Source: Hypomesus transpacificus (Eukaryota > Chordata > Actinopteri > Osmeriformes > Osmeridae). From it: 64,000 nucleotides of DNA. The stretch spans positions 3,667,390 to 3,731,389 of the forward strand of contig NC_061061.1 of NCBI RefSeq assembly GCF_021917145.1. Reading direction: 5' to 3'. Below, in pieces: positions 12,816-25,078 of the stretch. The stretch's first letter is position 1; every line of letters starts with the position of its first letter. The position numbers and the translations under genes were made by a program. A model generated the notes under the pieces. It was not told the DNA's origin. It did no database searches and worked only from the letters and a program-made list of their open reading frames with translations.

Positions 12816-14011
12816 AGGATCAACAATGTGGCATTTCTAATGAGAGAAGCTCGACCACAAGTGCATTTCCAGCCTTGTCAAGTTTTGTCTAGGTCTTTGT
12901 GTGACTCCTTATGTTGTGATTTTTCTTGTGCTTATCGTTAACTCCACCAGTATCTTCCTTTAAAACATGGAGGCCATCATCCCCCTTGATGCAGATCCTT
13001 TCTTCAGATGTCTATAAATAAAAATGACACAATGTAGTCACCGATTAGTAATGAATAAATAAAAACACACACAGCCAACACAGGTTGAGAATTACCCTTA
13101 CTATCATTCTAGAAGGAACTGCACTACAATAAATATCTTGTCAACTTAATTATTAATGACATGTGATTAGTAATTATTCACTAAAAGTACTACTTTCAGT
13201 GTGTAGTGTCCACGTTTTTTATTAAATTGGATTTAGACCTTAAAGGGTCACTGGAAACTGTTTGAGTCTGTGTAAAAATAATGGTCATTGAACACTTGAC
13301 CAATTAAATAAATACAAATGTTTGTTAATTATACATAATAGATATGTGTAGGTTAGTACAATTCATACTCACCTATTAGCAATTACGTGGTCATATTTTG
13401 TTAGCATTAGCTTAAGAACCTCATCGAAATGGCAGCTCACGTTTTCTAACGTAGCTCTCTAGCTAGTCTGCAAACATAATGATGAACATGATAAACATGA
13501 TAAACATGAGGTAAACCTTTAGTAATGAAGCTTTACTCAAAACGCACGAATTAAGAACAGTTGATTAATTGTAACGTGCATATTATTTGCCGCCTGATCC
13601 TCTCCTACTTTTTACGATTTTAGTTGCCGCAGAAAGAACAAGCGTCGCGTTGTTAAATGTCATCATCAATAGTCGACATTCCAAAGAGTATCGTTTTTTA
13701 GTCAGGGATGCGCCGGTGTTGTGCCCAAAAGTGACAATCCGCCAAAAACGTATTGTGACTGCTTGGTCTCTAAACACTGCTGTAGACGTAGGCTATAAAA
13801 ACTGTGTATAGCAGTGTTTGGCAGAAGGTCACTATTTTGCAACGACACTTGCTCTAACATGCTGTGCATTTAGAGATATTGGGCAACTAAATAGCTGAGA
13901 GTTAGGTGAATGCATTCACCAACACGGTTGTGTTGTTTGGTTGGCACGTACATTATTGGTTTGTGAGATGGAGTGATTTTATAACAACACTGACTAAACA
14001 CAATTTGCTTA

Positions 14012-14169
14012 CATTTACATTTAGTCATTTAGCAGACGCTCTTATCCAGAGCGACTTACAGTAAGTACAGGGACATTCCCCCCAAGGCAAGTAGGGTGAA
14101 GTGCCTTGCCCAAGGACACAACGTCATTTGGCACGGTGGGGAATCGATCCGGCAACCTTCTGATTACTA
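14012..14169 (-). mobile_element. tRNA-derived SINE, head-truncated
   Basis: It is the same family as 4738-4939, sharing the core AGCAGACGCTCTTATCCAGA and the AAGTGCCTTGCCCAAGGACA block. A 7-bp target-site duplication, TTGCTTA, flanks it at 14,005-14,011 and 14,170-14,176. The tRNA-like head is only partly present, which suggests 5' truncation at insertion. Confidence 0.85.
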
Positions 14170-14943
14170 TTGCTTATTCTCTGGATTTTCAAAGCTTCTG
14201 CCTAACATAAACTAGCCTGGGAATTTACAACTGTATAACTCGAGACAATTACATCTCAGTAAGCTTGCGCATCGGCCATTCATTTTATATAGTGGAACAA
14301 ATCATCCCTTACTTCTCATCGTCAGAAATAGTTGAAATGCGTGAGAAATAAAAGGTGTTGCCGAATCCAATCTGTCTGACTCTCCTGCCATTTTCTAGTG
14401 AGACATTTCAGCTTTAAATATGATCTTAATGCTAAGTGGCTAGAAAGGCCTAGAATGTAGAACATAATGACAAGGAACACCTGTGTTCCACATCCACTGT
14501 TAGATGTCTGCATGTAATCACAAGGTTTGTAATGATTGTACCAACTGCCCTCCCCACCATTGACCTAATAGGGACATTATTTACCCCAAATACTAGAAGT
14601 ACAGTAGCATACAAATATGTATCCTGCTCTTTTCACCTCTCAAGCATGTAGGTTTCAATACAGTAACTAGATTTGAAAATGAAAACGTAACACTACTTCT
14701 AATAGTATTGTTATAAACAAAACGTACACTCCAAATAACCACCTGCTGTTGTTATGTATTGTAACTGTGTAGTAAGTGTTCAAATAAATTGAACATCCAA
14801 TATATAATATATGTCTCCGTGTAACACGTAACTCCTTTTCATATCCTATTTTGACTAAATTTCAAGGAGGCCAACACATACGCTAGTAGAGGTTACAGAC
14901 AGGTTTCTCCGTCTTCTGAGAAAACCCTTTAACAGGGCATTGG

Positions 14944-14951
14944 TGACGTCA
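14944..14951 (+). promoter_or_regulatory. Palindromic CRE site (TGACGTCA)
   Basis: This is a perfect cAMP-response-element palindrome about 110 bases before a consensus donor (GTGAGT at 15,063). It is therefore a plausible promoter element for the Myb/SANT gene at 16,106. Similar full or half sites lie near candidate starts of other genes in the window. Confidence 0.45.
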
Positions 14952-15930
14952 TTATCCAGCGACGCTCAACGGTTTGTGTACAATATCAAGCTTGATAGGA
15001 CCAGCTGCATGCATCAAACGTGTTTTTGTTTTGTTTTGTCTCCGTCTTGTACTTATCGAAATGTGAGTAAAACTTAACATTTCTCATCAGACAGTCGAAT
15101 CAAAGTTTTTCCTAGTTATAACTTACTGGTAGGATACCCTTGCCAGTTCGTTGCTACATCAGCTCTCTGGCTAATGTATGCGGAATGCGCAACCATTGCG
15201 GATGTGGTGCAGAAAAAAAGCGCATCGATGCGACAGAACATAATAGGTGTATTAAGTCTGATTTACCGGTTGAATACTATGAGCTATCTCTAAAAAGATG
15301 ATATAGCTAAGACGTGCACTATTGTGTATTTTTCTGTTACAGACTTTATATTCCCTTCCTTGTCGATGTTCCTTGACTGACGATTGTGGCATGAAGATTG
15401 CCGCTGGGATGCAGCATATTCGACTTTTTGATGGTCCTACAAACATTTCTACTTCTTATATATCTCTGCTGATTAATCTTTTGTTTATTTATTTTTTTAT
15501 AAAAATGAATTGCTGGACTACTTATTAGCTTTCAGCGAATATATTCTCATATTGCAGGGTGAATGTCCACCCCATTGACTCTTTCTGCTCAAATCATCTT
15601 AATGTTTAATTAGTTTATATTTCACTAATCTCAGTTCCTGATCTTGTCATGAGATGATCACAAGACAATCTGCTTTAAGTGTAGGCTCATGCAGTGGTGG
15701 GGTGACCAACAAAGTGGATGCCCTCCAATAGCTTTTTCCTGAAATTGTGCAATTATTACATTTAAAGTAATTTTGTGTGTATGGTGAAAATACCTTTTAA
15801 GTATATCAACATCACTGGGCTTACATTTGTACAGCAGATTCCTATGAACATGTGCCGTGCCCTGTGACAGCATTGAGCCAGTCAGTTATTACCTGCATGC
15901 AGATACACTACTGCAGTACCTGCAGGCCAT

Positions 15931-16047
15931 GTATGTATTTAGCAGACACTTTAATTAAAAGCAAAACACACTACAGGAAGGGATTTGAACCAGTGATCTC
16001 TTGATCTGCAGTGAAGTGCTCTAACCACTGAGCTAAACCCTCAGACC
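15931..16047 (-). mobile_element. SINE with a tRNA-like head
   Basis: On the minus strand it begins TTTAGCTCAGTGGTTAGAGC (A box) and contains TGGTTCAAATCC (B box). It ends in a worn TCTGCTAAATAC tail that matches the SINE family at 4738 and 14,012. The tRNA fold is imperfect, with a mismatched anticodon stem and a broken T stem, so it is a SINE head and not a working tRNA gene. It ends about 60 bases before the ATG of the next gene. Confidence 0.65.
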
Positions 16048-16105
16048 CTGTGTGAATGGACCAGTTAACCTGCCAGGCAGTCTGTCTGTGACCTAGGCCT
16101 GACTC

Positions 16106-18143
16106 ATGACAGAGTACTACGAGGAAGGTGGACTGCTGTATGAGCAATCACCTCCCATGCACATCAAAGTGGAGTCTCCAGAAGGACCCTTAGGAGGGGC
16201 AGTCTCAGAGGACGGCTTCCCCAGGGAGGATGAGGACTCCGATGGGAGCTGTGACCACAGCAGTGGGCTGCCTGGGGGACTTCCCTTCAATGTTGTTGTG
16301 GTGCATCCCAACATCATAGCTCCTGGCATGTCCTCAGATGACCTCCTATCCATGGAACAAAGTAGGCTGTGTTTCATAAACAAGTATATCACAGTGAAAC
16401 AGTAGAAATGGATATAAAGTGGTTTAAGCCACTGTAAAAACCAAATTTAAGAGACTTGATGAAATTATTATTTGTATGCATGTCTTTCTGTGTCTTCGTC
16501 TCTCCCTTGGTAGACAGAGGTGTCTCTTCTGCGCTAGCAGCAGGTGGTGTGGGTAAACGGAAGAGCCGGTTCAGCGGAGCCGAGCTGGAGGTGCTGGTGT
16601 CGGAAGTCACACGATGCGAGGGAGAGCTCTTCGGCCCAGCCGGTAGGCTCCGACGTCGGGAGAGAGAGCGCATTTGGGCCGACATCCTGGAGAGAGTCAA
16701 CGCCGTGTCCAGAGTCCCGCGCACCCTCCGGGAGGTCAAGAAGCGCTGGGATGATTTGAAGAGACGCAACGGGGGCAGGCTGGCTGACGCCCGGCACCGC
16801 AGCTGCTACCTGCCCTCCAGCAGAGGGGCTTCGATGCTGGGCCGGTCGCAGACCAGTCCCAGGCTCCATCAGAACAGGCAAAGGCAAAGCACCAGAGGGA
16901 AGACCACTTTCCAATGCTTCACAGATTCTGACCCAGGTAAATGTATGTTATTTGTTATTCAGGTAATTGGTTTGATATTTGAACGGAATTAATTAAGTCC
17001 AAGAAAAACTATTGATCAATAAGTTAGGTCATTCCAAATTGGGCCTTGCCAAGTCCAAATGGACCTTTTTTTTGCCATCATAATACGTTTTCTCAAATTC
17101 TCAGTGACCACGAATACTTAATGTTGAATATAAACAAATAACTTTACAGAATCGAAATATACATAATTATTTTCTAATCTATTCCAGCAGGAGGGGGTGA
17201 AGGGTCTGAGAGAGATGGCTTGGACAAAGAAGAGGATGTTGGTGAGCGGGAAGGGGAGACAGGAGAGGCTGATGAGGGTGCAGAGAGCAGCATGGAGGAT
17301 AAACTGAGCTTAGGTCTTGGACTAGGCATAGGCCCACCCCCGGCCTCAGAGCGCTGGCTGCCTCCCTCTCCTCTCTACAGTGCCCCTTTCCTTAACGGGA
17401 GCCCTCAGCCTAGTCCTCAGCCCTCCCTTGGTGCCCAGCAGGGTCCCCTAGAGGCCCCTCCTCGTGGCTCCTGGCTGGAAGATGAGCTTCGAGGGCTGGG
17501 GGACGCGGCTCTGCAGCTAGGCGACCGAGTGGAGCAGAGTCTGAGGGAATTCGGAGAAGGTTTTCGGCGCGACATGAGAACACTAGTTGCCTCACAAGAA
17601 ACGCTGGCGCACAGTCTACAACAAAACAATGTCCTGCTGCAAAGGCTTCTGGGAGTCCTGGAGGCACAGCAGCAGCCTCAAACACAGCAGCAGCAACAAC
17701 AACCAAGGGTTCAGCAGACGCAGCCAACTCAGCAGCAGATTCCACAGCAGACTCAGGCGCAACAACAACATGGACAACAGTCACAACAACAGTCACAACA
17801 ACACATACAACTGTCACAACAACAAATACAACAGTCCCAACAACAACACGTGCAACAGTTGCAACAACAGCTGATACAACCGTCACAGCAACACCCACCG
17901 CTACAACAGGCAGCGCAGCAGCAACCAGTACAGCAGCAGCCACAGGAGCATGAGCAGCACTTTCAACAGCAAACCTCTCAACCTCATAGTAGTCAGCCAG
18001 CTTCAGCAATCCCAATGTTACCACCTCCCCCAGATATACTGGATGGTACCTTCCATCCTGACCCACCCGTCGGGGTGAAAGGAACTGTCCAACGGCCTCG
18101 GCGGGGGAGGACTGTAGATCATAGGAGAAGACGGCGGCGCTAG
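16106..18143 (+). CDS. Myb/SANT-like DNA-binding protein with glutamine-rich region, 544 aa
   Basis: Exons are 16106-16361, 16514-16936 and 17188-18143 (1635 nt in frame). Exon 1 encodes an acidic N-terminus. Exon 2 encodes a Myb/SANT-like helix domain from KRKSRFSGAELEVLVSEV through RTLREVKKRWDDLKRR. This is the pattern of the MYPOP/NAIF1-type Myb family, in which the domain binds DNA. Exon 3 has an acidic Ser/Pro stretch, a predicted helical segment (LQLGDRVEQSLREFGEGF to LLQRLLGVLEAQ) and about 100 residues rich in Gln. It ends with a basic tail (RRGRTVDHRRRRRR) that is probably a nuclear localisation signal. The layout of N-terminal Myb domain, Pro/Gln-rich middle and basic C-terminus resembles MYPOP, but the sequence is too diverged for me to assign the symbol. 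The acceptor of exon 3 is a CAGCAG pair that could give two isoforms one residue apart. Confidence 0.85.
17671..17990 (+). repeat. CAG/CAA-rich coding tract (polyglutamine-like)
   Basis: This tract inside exon 3 of the Myb/SANT gene encodes repeated Gln runs broken by Ser, His, Pro and Thr. CAG and CAA codons are mixed, which usually limits length instability. The opposite strand also stays open through the tract; that is a shadow. Confidence 0.85.
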
Positions 18144-18263
18144 AGATGTGTGTGTGTATATTTTACAAATAATATCCCATTTGTTCACAACTGCAGGGTT
18201 CTTCACAGATAGCGAAATGTATTAAAAACAAAGCTATGGATTTGGATGTTTGTCTGTCCACAA

Positions 18264-18269
18264 AATAAA
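18264..18269 (+). terminator. Polyadenylation signal of the Myb/SANT gene
   Basis: AATAAA lies about 120 bases after the TAG stop at 18,141-18,143. Confidence 0.65.
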
Positions 18270-19589
18270 TATTGGCTGAATTGCAGTGTGTCCGGTTCTA
18301 CAGTCAGTGGTACAGTAGCTAATCATCAATTCAATTGGATGTTAATGTTTAGATGCTGAAGTACAAATATATCTGCTAAACTGGGCTATGACACTAAGCC
18401 TTCGAATTAATTTGTGCTTTGGGCAAAAGCATATGTCTTTTTTTAAAGAAGGATTTTATTGCAGTGATCGTGCTGGGCTTATGTACGGCATGTACAGAAT
18501 TTATGTTAATGCACTTGTTGAGTTAGTACATTACAAAAAAAGCAAGTCTAATTTCCTACACATTTTAAGTACTGTACATCAATTAATGGAAAACAATTCA
18601 ACTCGTTTAACACTAGTTAATGTGTAGAGGCCGTCAGGGAGTTAACTGTGTGTTCTTTAGTGACTCCAGGAAAGTCATGCACTTTATTGAATTCATGATT
18701 ACTTCATGTAATAAGGTGCTTTTCATTGTCCAGATGAAGAAAACAATGTAGTGAATAAATCATATTAACCACTTAACCCGACACTGTCTAAATTGTATAT
18801 AGACAATCGTATATTGACATAAAGCACTTACATATATGTTTTTAAATGCTTTGCAGTCTAGGATAAATCTTCAATTATCAATCATAATTTTGCATGATTT
18901 GTGAGAAAAGATTAATCCAAATGTTTGACAGTAGACAGCATTGCACTGTAGTTTGACATTCGGATATAATAACAACATGTCACTACCAATATTTCCCATT
19001 TTTAACAGGGTTCAATGAAACTAAGATACATTTTCATGGATTAAATGTATTGATTGTTCTATTGGGTACTGTGCAGTGCACTCTTATATTGCATGCAGCT
19101 TAATGTGTAGATAGTACAATTCAAAAGGAAACTGCAAAAAACATTTATGTACCATTTTATTTTTTAACTTTGTACAGTAAATAGATTAAATCTGTTCACC
19201 CAAAATGTATACCCTAATGATTAATAAAGTCAACTTTAAACAAATATTTAATATGTTCAATATGTTATTAGGGTACATTATTTCACTTTTCCCAATGTGT
19301 AAAAAACTGTATTTCTCACCAGAGCTCTATAATAGTATGTAATGAGATTATACCAACATACACATTAGACTGCGCGAGAAAATGTTTATTTCAATTCTTG
19401 AAATTACCTATTTTAATTTTAAACTGACATATGCTATAATTGTTTTTTGATAAAAGCACAAATTTGAGAAAAGGAGAAACGAAGGCTGGATTTCTAGTGT
19501 TGAAACGGGGCCCGCTACGTCACAGCACATTCGCTTTTACTGCTGCTTTGTTGACGAGGAAGAGAGCCGGGGTGCATGAGTGTTAAAAC
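18270..19589. other. AT-rich intergenic stretch, promoter of the next gene at its right end
   Basis: No open frame or repeat family is recognised. The last 100 bases become GC-richer and carry TACGTCA at 19,516-19,522 (a CRE-like half site), consistent with the promoter of the gene starting at 19,590. Confidence 0.4.
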
Positions 19590-22500
19590 ATGGCCGCTGT
19601 GCACTCACTCGAATCACAGGTTAAGCAGGGTATTTGTAGCGAGAAACTGGAAGAACCTGGGGTGATGACAGACCAGTGTGAACCTGAAAGTACATGTGAA
19701 TGGGCTAACAAAAGTGAAAGCGTAACTTTCGAGAATTCGTTTAATAACCGAGAATGCGGTACAAGTGGCGATGGGTTTGCAGGACAGAATGAACCTCTTA
19801 GCAATGCTACAGCTGGGGCTGATGTTGTGAGAAAAGATAGTTCAGTGGTCGATCTAACATGTGATTATGAAAAGGTTAACAACATAGACTTATCCTCGAA
19901 AAAACTGCGTTTGGATTGGTCTGAAACGGAGGATGATGCGGGGGATGCACGGGAGTACTCGAAAGAGAATGGAATAGACAGTAAGTGGGCTGGGAAATCA
20001 ATTATTCACAGCTAGCTTGCTAGCCAGCTATATAAAATGGAATTTAGCTACAAATCATATTATCTATTATGGGTTGCTACTTAAAGATTGCGTGTGTTAG
20101 CGGTGTTTCTCAGTGCTTATATCATTGCAGTTTCTTCCACTTTACTACTACTGCAGTAGTTGTATTTTTGTTGACCATTTTACTTATTATATACGTAACA
20201 CTTTATAGACTTATATTTTTGTTTTGTTTTGCATTCACAGTACGTAAGGATAACATGGAAAAAGCACTTGAAAGTGAGGATGTTTCAAAAGCAAAGGACC
20301 GCGGTAAAGACACATTAGATTCTGATGAAGACATAAGTCCAGTGGAGGTATTGTGTGATGAAGTAAATGACAGAAGAGAGGAGAAGATGGAACATGGAAG
20401 GACAGGATCGGGAGAAGAGAAAACGGTTCAGACAAGAAAGAAAAGGCTTGTATGCAAAGAGTGTGGAAAGATATTCACACGTCGGGAGACTTTTAACCTG
20501 CACCGCCACTTCCACACCCATGAGGGTGAGCTGGCCTCTCTCACCTGCAAGGAGTGTGGCCTTAGCTTTCAGCATCGCAGCACCCTCATAAAACACCGGA
20601 GCGAACATAAAGAAAAGGAGCAGGCCACAAACCAAAAACCAAGGGGGATTCAACTCATGACTTATCCGCGTGAGCGCTGTAAAATGACCTTCTCTGCACC
20701 GGCCAAGTTGAACCAGCGTGTCTGCAACAGTGTTCCAGAGAAGCCTTACCGCTGCCCTTTGTGCCGCAAAGAGTTTTTCTTTAAGTGCTCCATGACGAAG
20801 CACATACAGTCCCATTCACTGGATGTCGTCTTCCACTGCCAGGAATGTAACAAGGGCTTCTCGAATGGCATTGCACTGCGGTGCCACCAGCGCTGCCACT
20901 CTGCCCTCAAGCCCTACGAGTGTCCGGACTGTGGCATGGTATTTAGACACTACTCCGTCATGGAAGACCACCGGCGAAAGCACAAACAGCCCACCCGGCC
21001 CCACCAGTGCCACATCTGCAGCAAGACTTTCAAGTATGGCAGCCTCTTGCACCAGCATCAATATTTACACACAGGCCAGAAGCCTTTCCGTTGCCAAGAC
21101 TGTGGGAAAACGTTTGCATTCGCCCAGAACTTGAAGGCTCACTGCCGCCAGCATAAGCGCTGCCCTTATGCCTGCCCAATCTGTCCCCTCTCTTTCCCGG
21201 ACCAGGAAAGTTTACAAACTCATGTGACCAGTCACAGTAAAGTCAGAGGGCCAGACAAGGAGAATAACAACCAAGACGCGGAGCCAAAACGCATATTTAA
21301 CTGTCCCCTCTGCCCGCAGACGTATGTCAAGCCTGCAGACCTTCGTGGTCACATGCTCATCCATGAGGCTGAGTATGAGAAACTAGAGAACGGAGTCAAC
21401 AAGAACTGGGAGAATGCGTACACTTGCCCCCACTGTCCTCTCACTTTCCCTGACCAGTCGAGTTTGTGCACCCACCTGTCGACCCACGGGCCTCCTCCAT
21501 ACGGCGTCAGGACTGTGCGGAGGGAGCTCGAGATCATGAGAGGTATTCCACTTCAGAGTGGTGTTGCGTCAGAGAAACGGAAGGGGGAGGACATGAGTAG
21601 TAAGCCATTAAAGTGTCCAGACTGTGGCAAGGCATTCCGTCACCGCTCAGTGTTAGAACTGCACATGCGTATTCATTCCAAGGATAAGCCTTACCAGTGT
21701 AATGTGTGTCACAAGTCCTTCAGATTTAATAATTACCTGCAGCAGCACCTCATTATCCACACAGGTGAGAAGCCATACAAGTGTCCCGATTGTGGAAAAG
21801 ACTTTGCCTTTCTCCAAAACATGAGGACTCACCTAAAGCTGCATCAGCAGAAACCATTTCGGTGCACTCAGTGCCGTAAAGGCTACAGTGACGAGAGCCA
21901 GCTGCAGCGCCACATGCTGTCACACAACGGTGACAAACCCCACAAGTGCCAACTTTGTGACAAGAGCTTCGGGATAGCGTACCTATTGCGTGACCACATG
22001 AACACCCACACAGGTGAAAGACCCCATCGCTGCCAGGACTGTCACAAGTCATTTCCTTGGCTTAGTAGCCTTCTGGTGCATCAGAAAATCCATACACGTA
22101 AGCACCAGAGCCAAAGCTATCCTCACTCTTTCCCATTAGGTATTAGAATTAGAAGCAGAGGGCGGAGGGGACCAAAATTCTGGCCCAAAATGGCGGGCGG
22201 GTCGACTATGGTTGTTCCCCCAAACTATTCTCCCTATCAAGTTCCAATGTCTAGAGGTGCTGAGTGGGAGAGAAAGTCAGCCCAGCCACAGGTAGCCAAG
22301 ATGTCCACCCAGGTGGATATACCAGGCCAGCAGCTGCAAGAGCAGTGGATGCCTCAAGAGGAGCCACCGCCTGTGCAGTGGCAGGTGGAAGGCGGGCAGT
22401 TGAAGCCTGTATCAATGCCTCAGCTACTTAGATCACCCCAACAGCAGCCCCAACAAAGGCCGTCAGGTAGCCCGTCTCAGCCAGCCCCACAGCAGAGGAG

Positions 22501-23737
22501 TCCCGGATGGGCGGTCACCACCTCGTCACAGCCTGGCCCAAGTTCAGCTCTTGAGCCTCGTCACCTACGAGATGGTGGAACCACAGAGTTTGGGACCAAA
22601 CCCCTCACGGCAACTTTGCCAAAGTACCCCAACTTTTCAGACCTGAGTGAGGCGGAGCGTCAGAGACATCCCCAGGCCGTGGGTTGGGGTAGCACACCCA
22701 CAGCTGTACAGTTAGCCCCCTCATCTCAGCATAGCTTTTCGGTCAACACCGGTTTACCGGAAGTCGCAGCACTTTGGAGTGTGAGGCCCTCTCCGGTTGT
22801 ATCCACTTCTCAGAGCTCACCAAGAAAGCTTTGTGAGGAAGCTCAACAGTCAGGATGGCCGGGTGTCCTGGTGTCGCCACAAAATAGTGGGAGTGAGTTA
22901 TGCATGCCTCCTATAAAAGCTGACACGAGAGTATGGAATCTTGGTGCCCCTCAGGCTTTGCCACAGACAGTTAAGCAGTCAGAGATTCCTTGGAATGTAC
23001 TGGAGCGCCAGAGTCATTGGTCTTCAGGTTTAGCCACCTCAGCTCAAATGGGCCAAAACACAATTTTGTCAAATTCAACGCCATCATCTCCAGGGATGGG
23101 AAACATCTTGAATTCACTGGGAATTTCAAAGACTTTAAGCTCCCCTGAAAAGACAAGCACTAGTCAAGGGCTGCAGTCACAGCAAAAGCAACTTCCCTTC
23201 GGCTGGACCAATGTACCAACGTCCTCACACAAGGTTCCTCTCCCACTTCAGTATGACCTGCACCGTTTTCCGCACGGGGTAGGACCAGTATGGGGTTTCC
23301 AAAACACTCCAGTTGGCCCTCAGATCCTGCATGCAGGAACAGTCAAGCCAAGGGATGGACAGCAGCAGCCAATGATCACAGGCACAGGCATCATCATAAA
23401 TCAGACCTCCCCTTTTCTGTCTCCTCCACTTGCTCGGTTTCCACCTTTCGCTTTACCCACCCCTCACCCCCTTCACTCTGTAGCAGTCGGTTCCCTATCC
23501 AGACCTCCGCACCCAAACATTTTTTTTACGCCACAGGCGATCATGAGTGAGAGACCGCATATTCCACAGGCACTGCAGCTACCTCAGCTAGCCCCACAGA
23601 CAGAACCTCATAAAATTGGGGGTTGTGTGCCTTTTGCTCCAGACAGGCTTCTCCAATGCATGATCTGTGGCTATTCTCTTCCTCGGGAGCTCGATTTGCA
23701 AATGCACTACCTGCAGCATGCACAGGGAGAGATATGA
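19590..23737 (+). CDS. C2H2 zinc-finger protein, 1295 aa
   Basis: Two exons, 19590-19980 and 20241-23737 (3888 nt in frame, phase-1 intron). Exon 1 gives an acidic, Ser-rich N-terminus starting MAAVHSLE. Exon 2 carries about 16 C2H2 fingers from residue 202 to 750. Several are joined by TGEKP/TGERP linkers, and two near-identical fingers (CPICPLSFPDQ, CPHCPLTFPDQ) point to internal duplication. A region of about 500 residues rich in Pro, Gln and Ser follows. A lone last finger then ends HYLQHAQGEI, the tail shared with the genes at 9555, 25,079 and 32,477. It is probably a sequence-specific nuclear regulator; the Pro/Gln-rich part would be an effector region. The start is supported by its position just after the GC-rich promoter stretch and by an intact frame into the donor GTAAGT at 19,981. 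Confidence 0.9.
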
Positions 23738-24352
23738 CAGCAAGGACTGAATAGTTGCTACTGTACAGACTAGTGTTTTGGAGGAAAAAATATGAAAAGT
23801 TTTCATGTAACATTGTGTATGCTGTTTTAGCCTAGACGTAATTTACCCTGGTTTCACTTTGGTTCAAAGGTTTATTTGGTTTTATTGGAAAATGATAGGT
23901 GTAATTTTTTATTTTTTTAACTTCATGTATTTGTGTTACTTTCTAAGTATTTTGGTTTTATTGGATTTTGCATTCCCTACCATTATTCATACTAGACAAG
24001 TTTGAGTGTTGGGTACTTGGGAACCCTGGTGCATTTGTGTGTTGTACTCAAGTCTGCATGTTTCTGGTCCTTGATAATGTCCAGTGTCTTGTAATTCACA
24101 AGTTGTTAAGAGAGCATTTATTTTTCATACTTACTTACAGGTTGAAAATGAATACTATTTGTGTTGAATGGCTATGATTACTGTTGACTGTACCATATAA
24201 AACATTTTATCCAAACTTGCTTTGGTCAGGTTATATCTAGGTTCAAATTGATTTAAAAAACAGGCCTGAAAGTGTTGGTCCTTTTTACTAATATTATCCA
24301 CATCTGTGACAGGAGAAAGCTAGAGGTTGTTATCCTCAGTCATGGTGTCTTT

Positions 24353-24358
24353 AATAAA
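24353..24358 (+). terminator. Polyadenylation signal of the 1295-aa zinc-finger gene
   Basis: AATAAA lies about 615 bases after the TGA stop at 23,735-23,737, giving a 3' untranslated region of roughly 640 bases. Confidence 0.6.
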
Positions 24359-25078
24359 AAAATATATATATACATCTTCTGTGTGCATTTTATTTTTACC
24401 TGTGTTTTTTAAAATCTGAAATTCAGTCAGAACTCATTAAAGTAATTGAACTATGTTAGCCAAACTTTTAGTTTAAGGAAAGCCAAGCTAAAATATCCTG
24501 TCTTGTGTAGTTCTGATTCCTATTTTATCTCACTTAAGGAGAAAGTTTGGGGATACGTTCTAATTCTGAAATAATTACTGTGTATCCTCGCCCACTGTAA
24601 CCTACTCCACATATCTAAAAATAAGCATACTCTAATCAAGGAACTGCTGCCACATTTTACCCATACAATCACAATGATGATGTAGGGGTTAGAATTGAGT
24701 TACTACCCTACTCGTTAAAGGAAGGAACATTCTGATATGAGACGCACCCTGTTCTGCGTCTAGTATGCACGCGACAATACAGACTTTCTCATCAGTCGTT
24801 GCTAGCCATGTTGTTAGCTAGGCTAGAGAGGCTAAATAGCAAACCAGATATGTATCTAGCTTGTTTACAAGAACATACATTGTTTAGGTAGGTGAGAGCC
24901 ATTTGGAAGTAATACGCAGACGTTATTATGTGGTTTTACCATATACATGTGGAAATTAAAATAAGTAACTAGCTAAACTGAATAAATTGCCAACGCCGAT
25001 TCAAGCGTTGTGGCCTAAACAAGACCACCACTGAACTGGTTTAGTTAAGACGAGGAGTGCCACGCTGAGGCTGCAGGG
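24359..25078. other. Short intergenic stretch and 5' leader of the next zinc-finger gene
   Basis: No repeat or open frame is supported. The right part, from about 24,780, contains repeated GCTAGCTA-type words, as do other promoter-proximal stretches here (25,260-25,380 and 40,500-41,050). Confidence 0.4.

Larger units (their letters stand above)
12816..16105. other. Region between the AT-hook/ZNF gene and the Myb/SANT gene, with candidate 5' exons
   Basis: On the minus strand a good donor (G followed by GTGAGT) ends a candidate exon at 13,373. An acceptor-like TTTATTTATAG precedes 13,011. From there a frame is open for about 41 codons (ICIKGDDGLHVLKEDTGG). These may be 5' exons of the gene at 9555-12815. 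On the plus strand a palindromic CRE (14,944) is followed by a GTGAGT donor after 15,062, a candidate non-coding first exon for the gene starting at 16,106. Two SINEs lie here (14,012 and 15,931). I see no other gene. Confidence 0.4.

Noticed and set aside
15970-16047. A functional tRNA-Cys gene on the minus strand
   Set aside because: A and B boxes are present and the anticodon position would read GCA. However, the anticodon and T stems are mismatched and the sequence continues into the SINE tail.
17410-18066. 218-codon minus-strand open frame through the glutamine tract
   Set aside because: CAG/CAA repeats read as Leu/Val/Ala runs on the other strand. There is no independent support.
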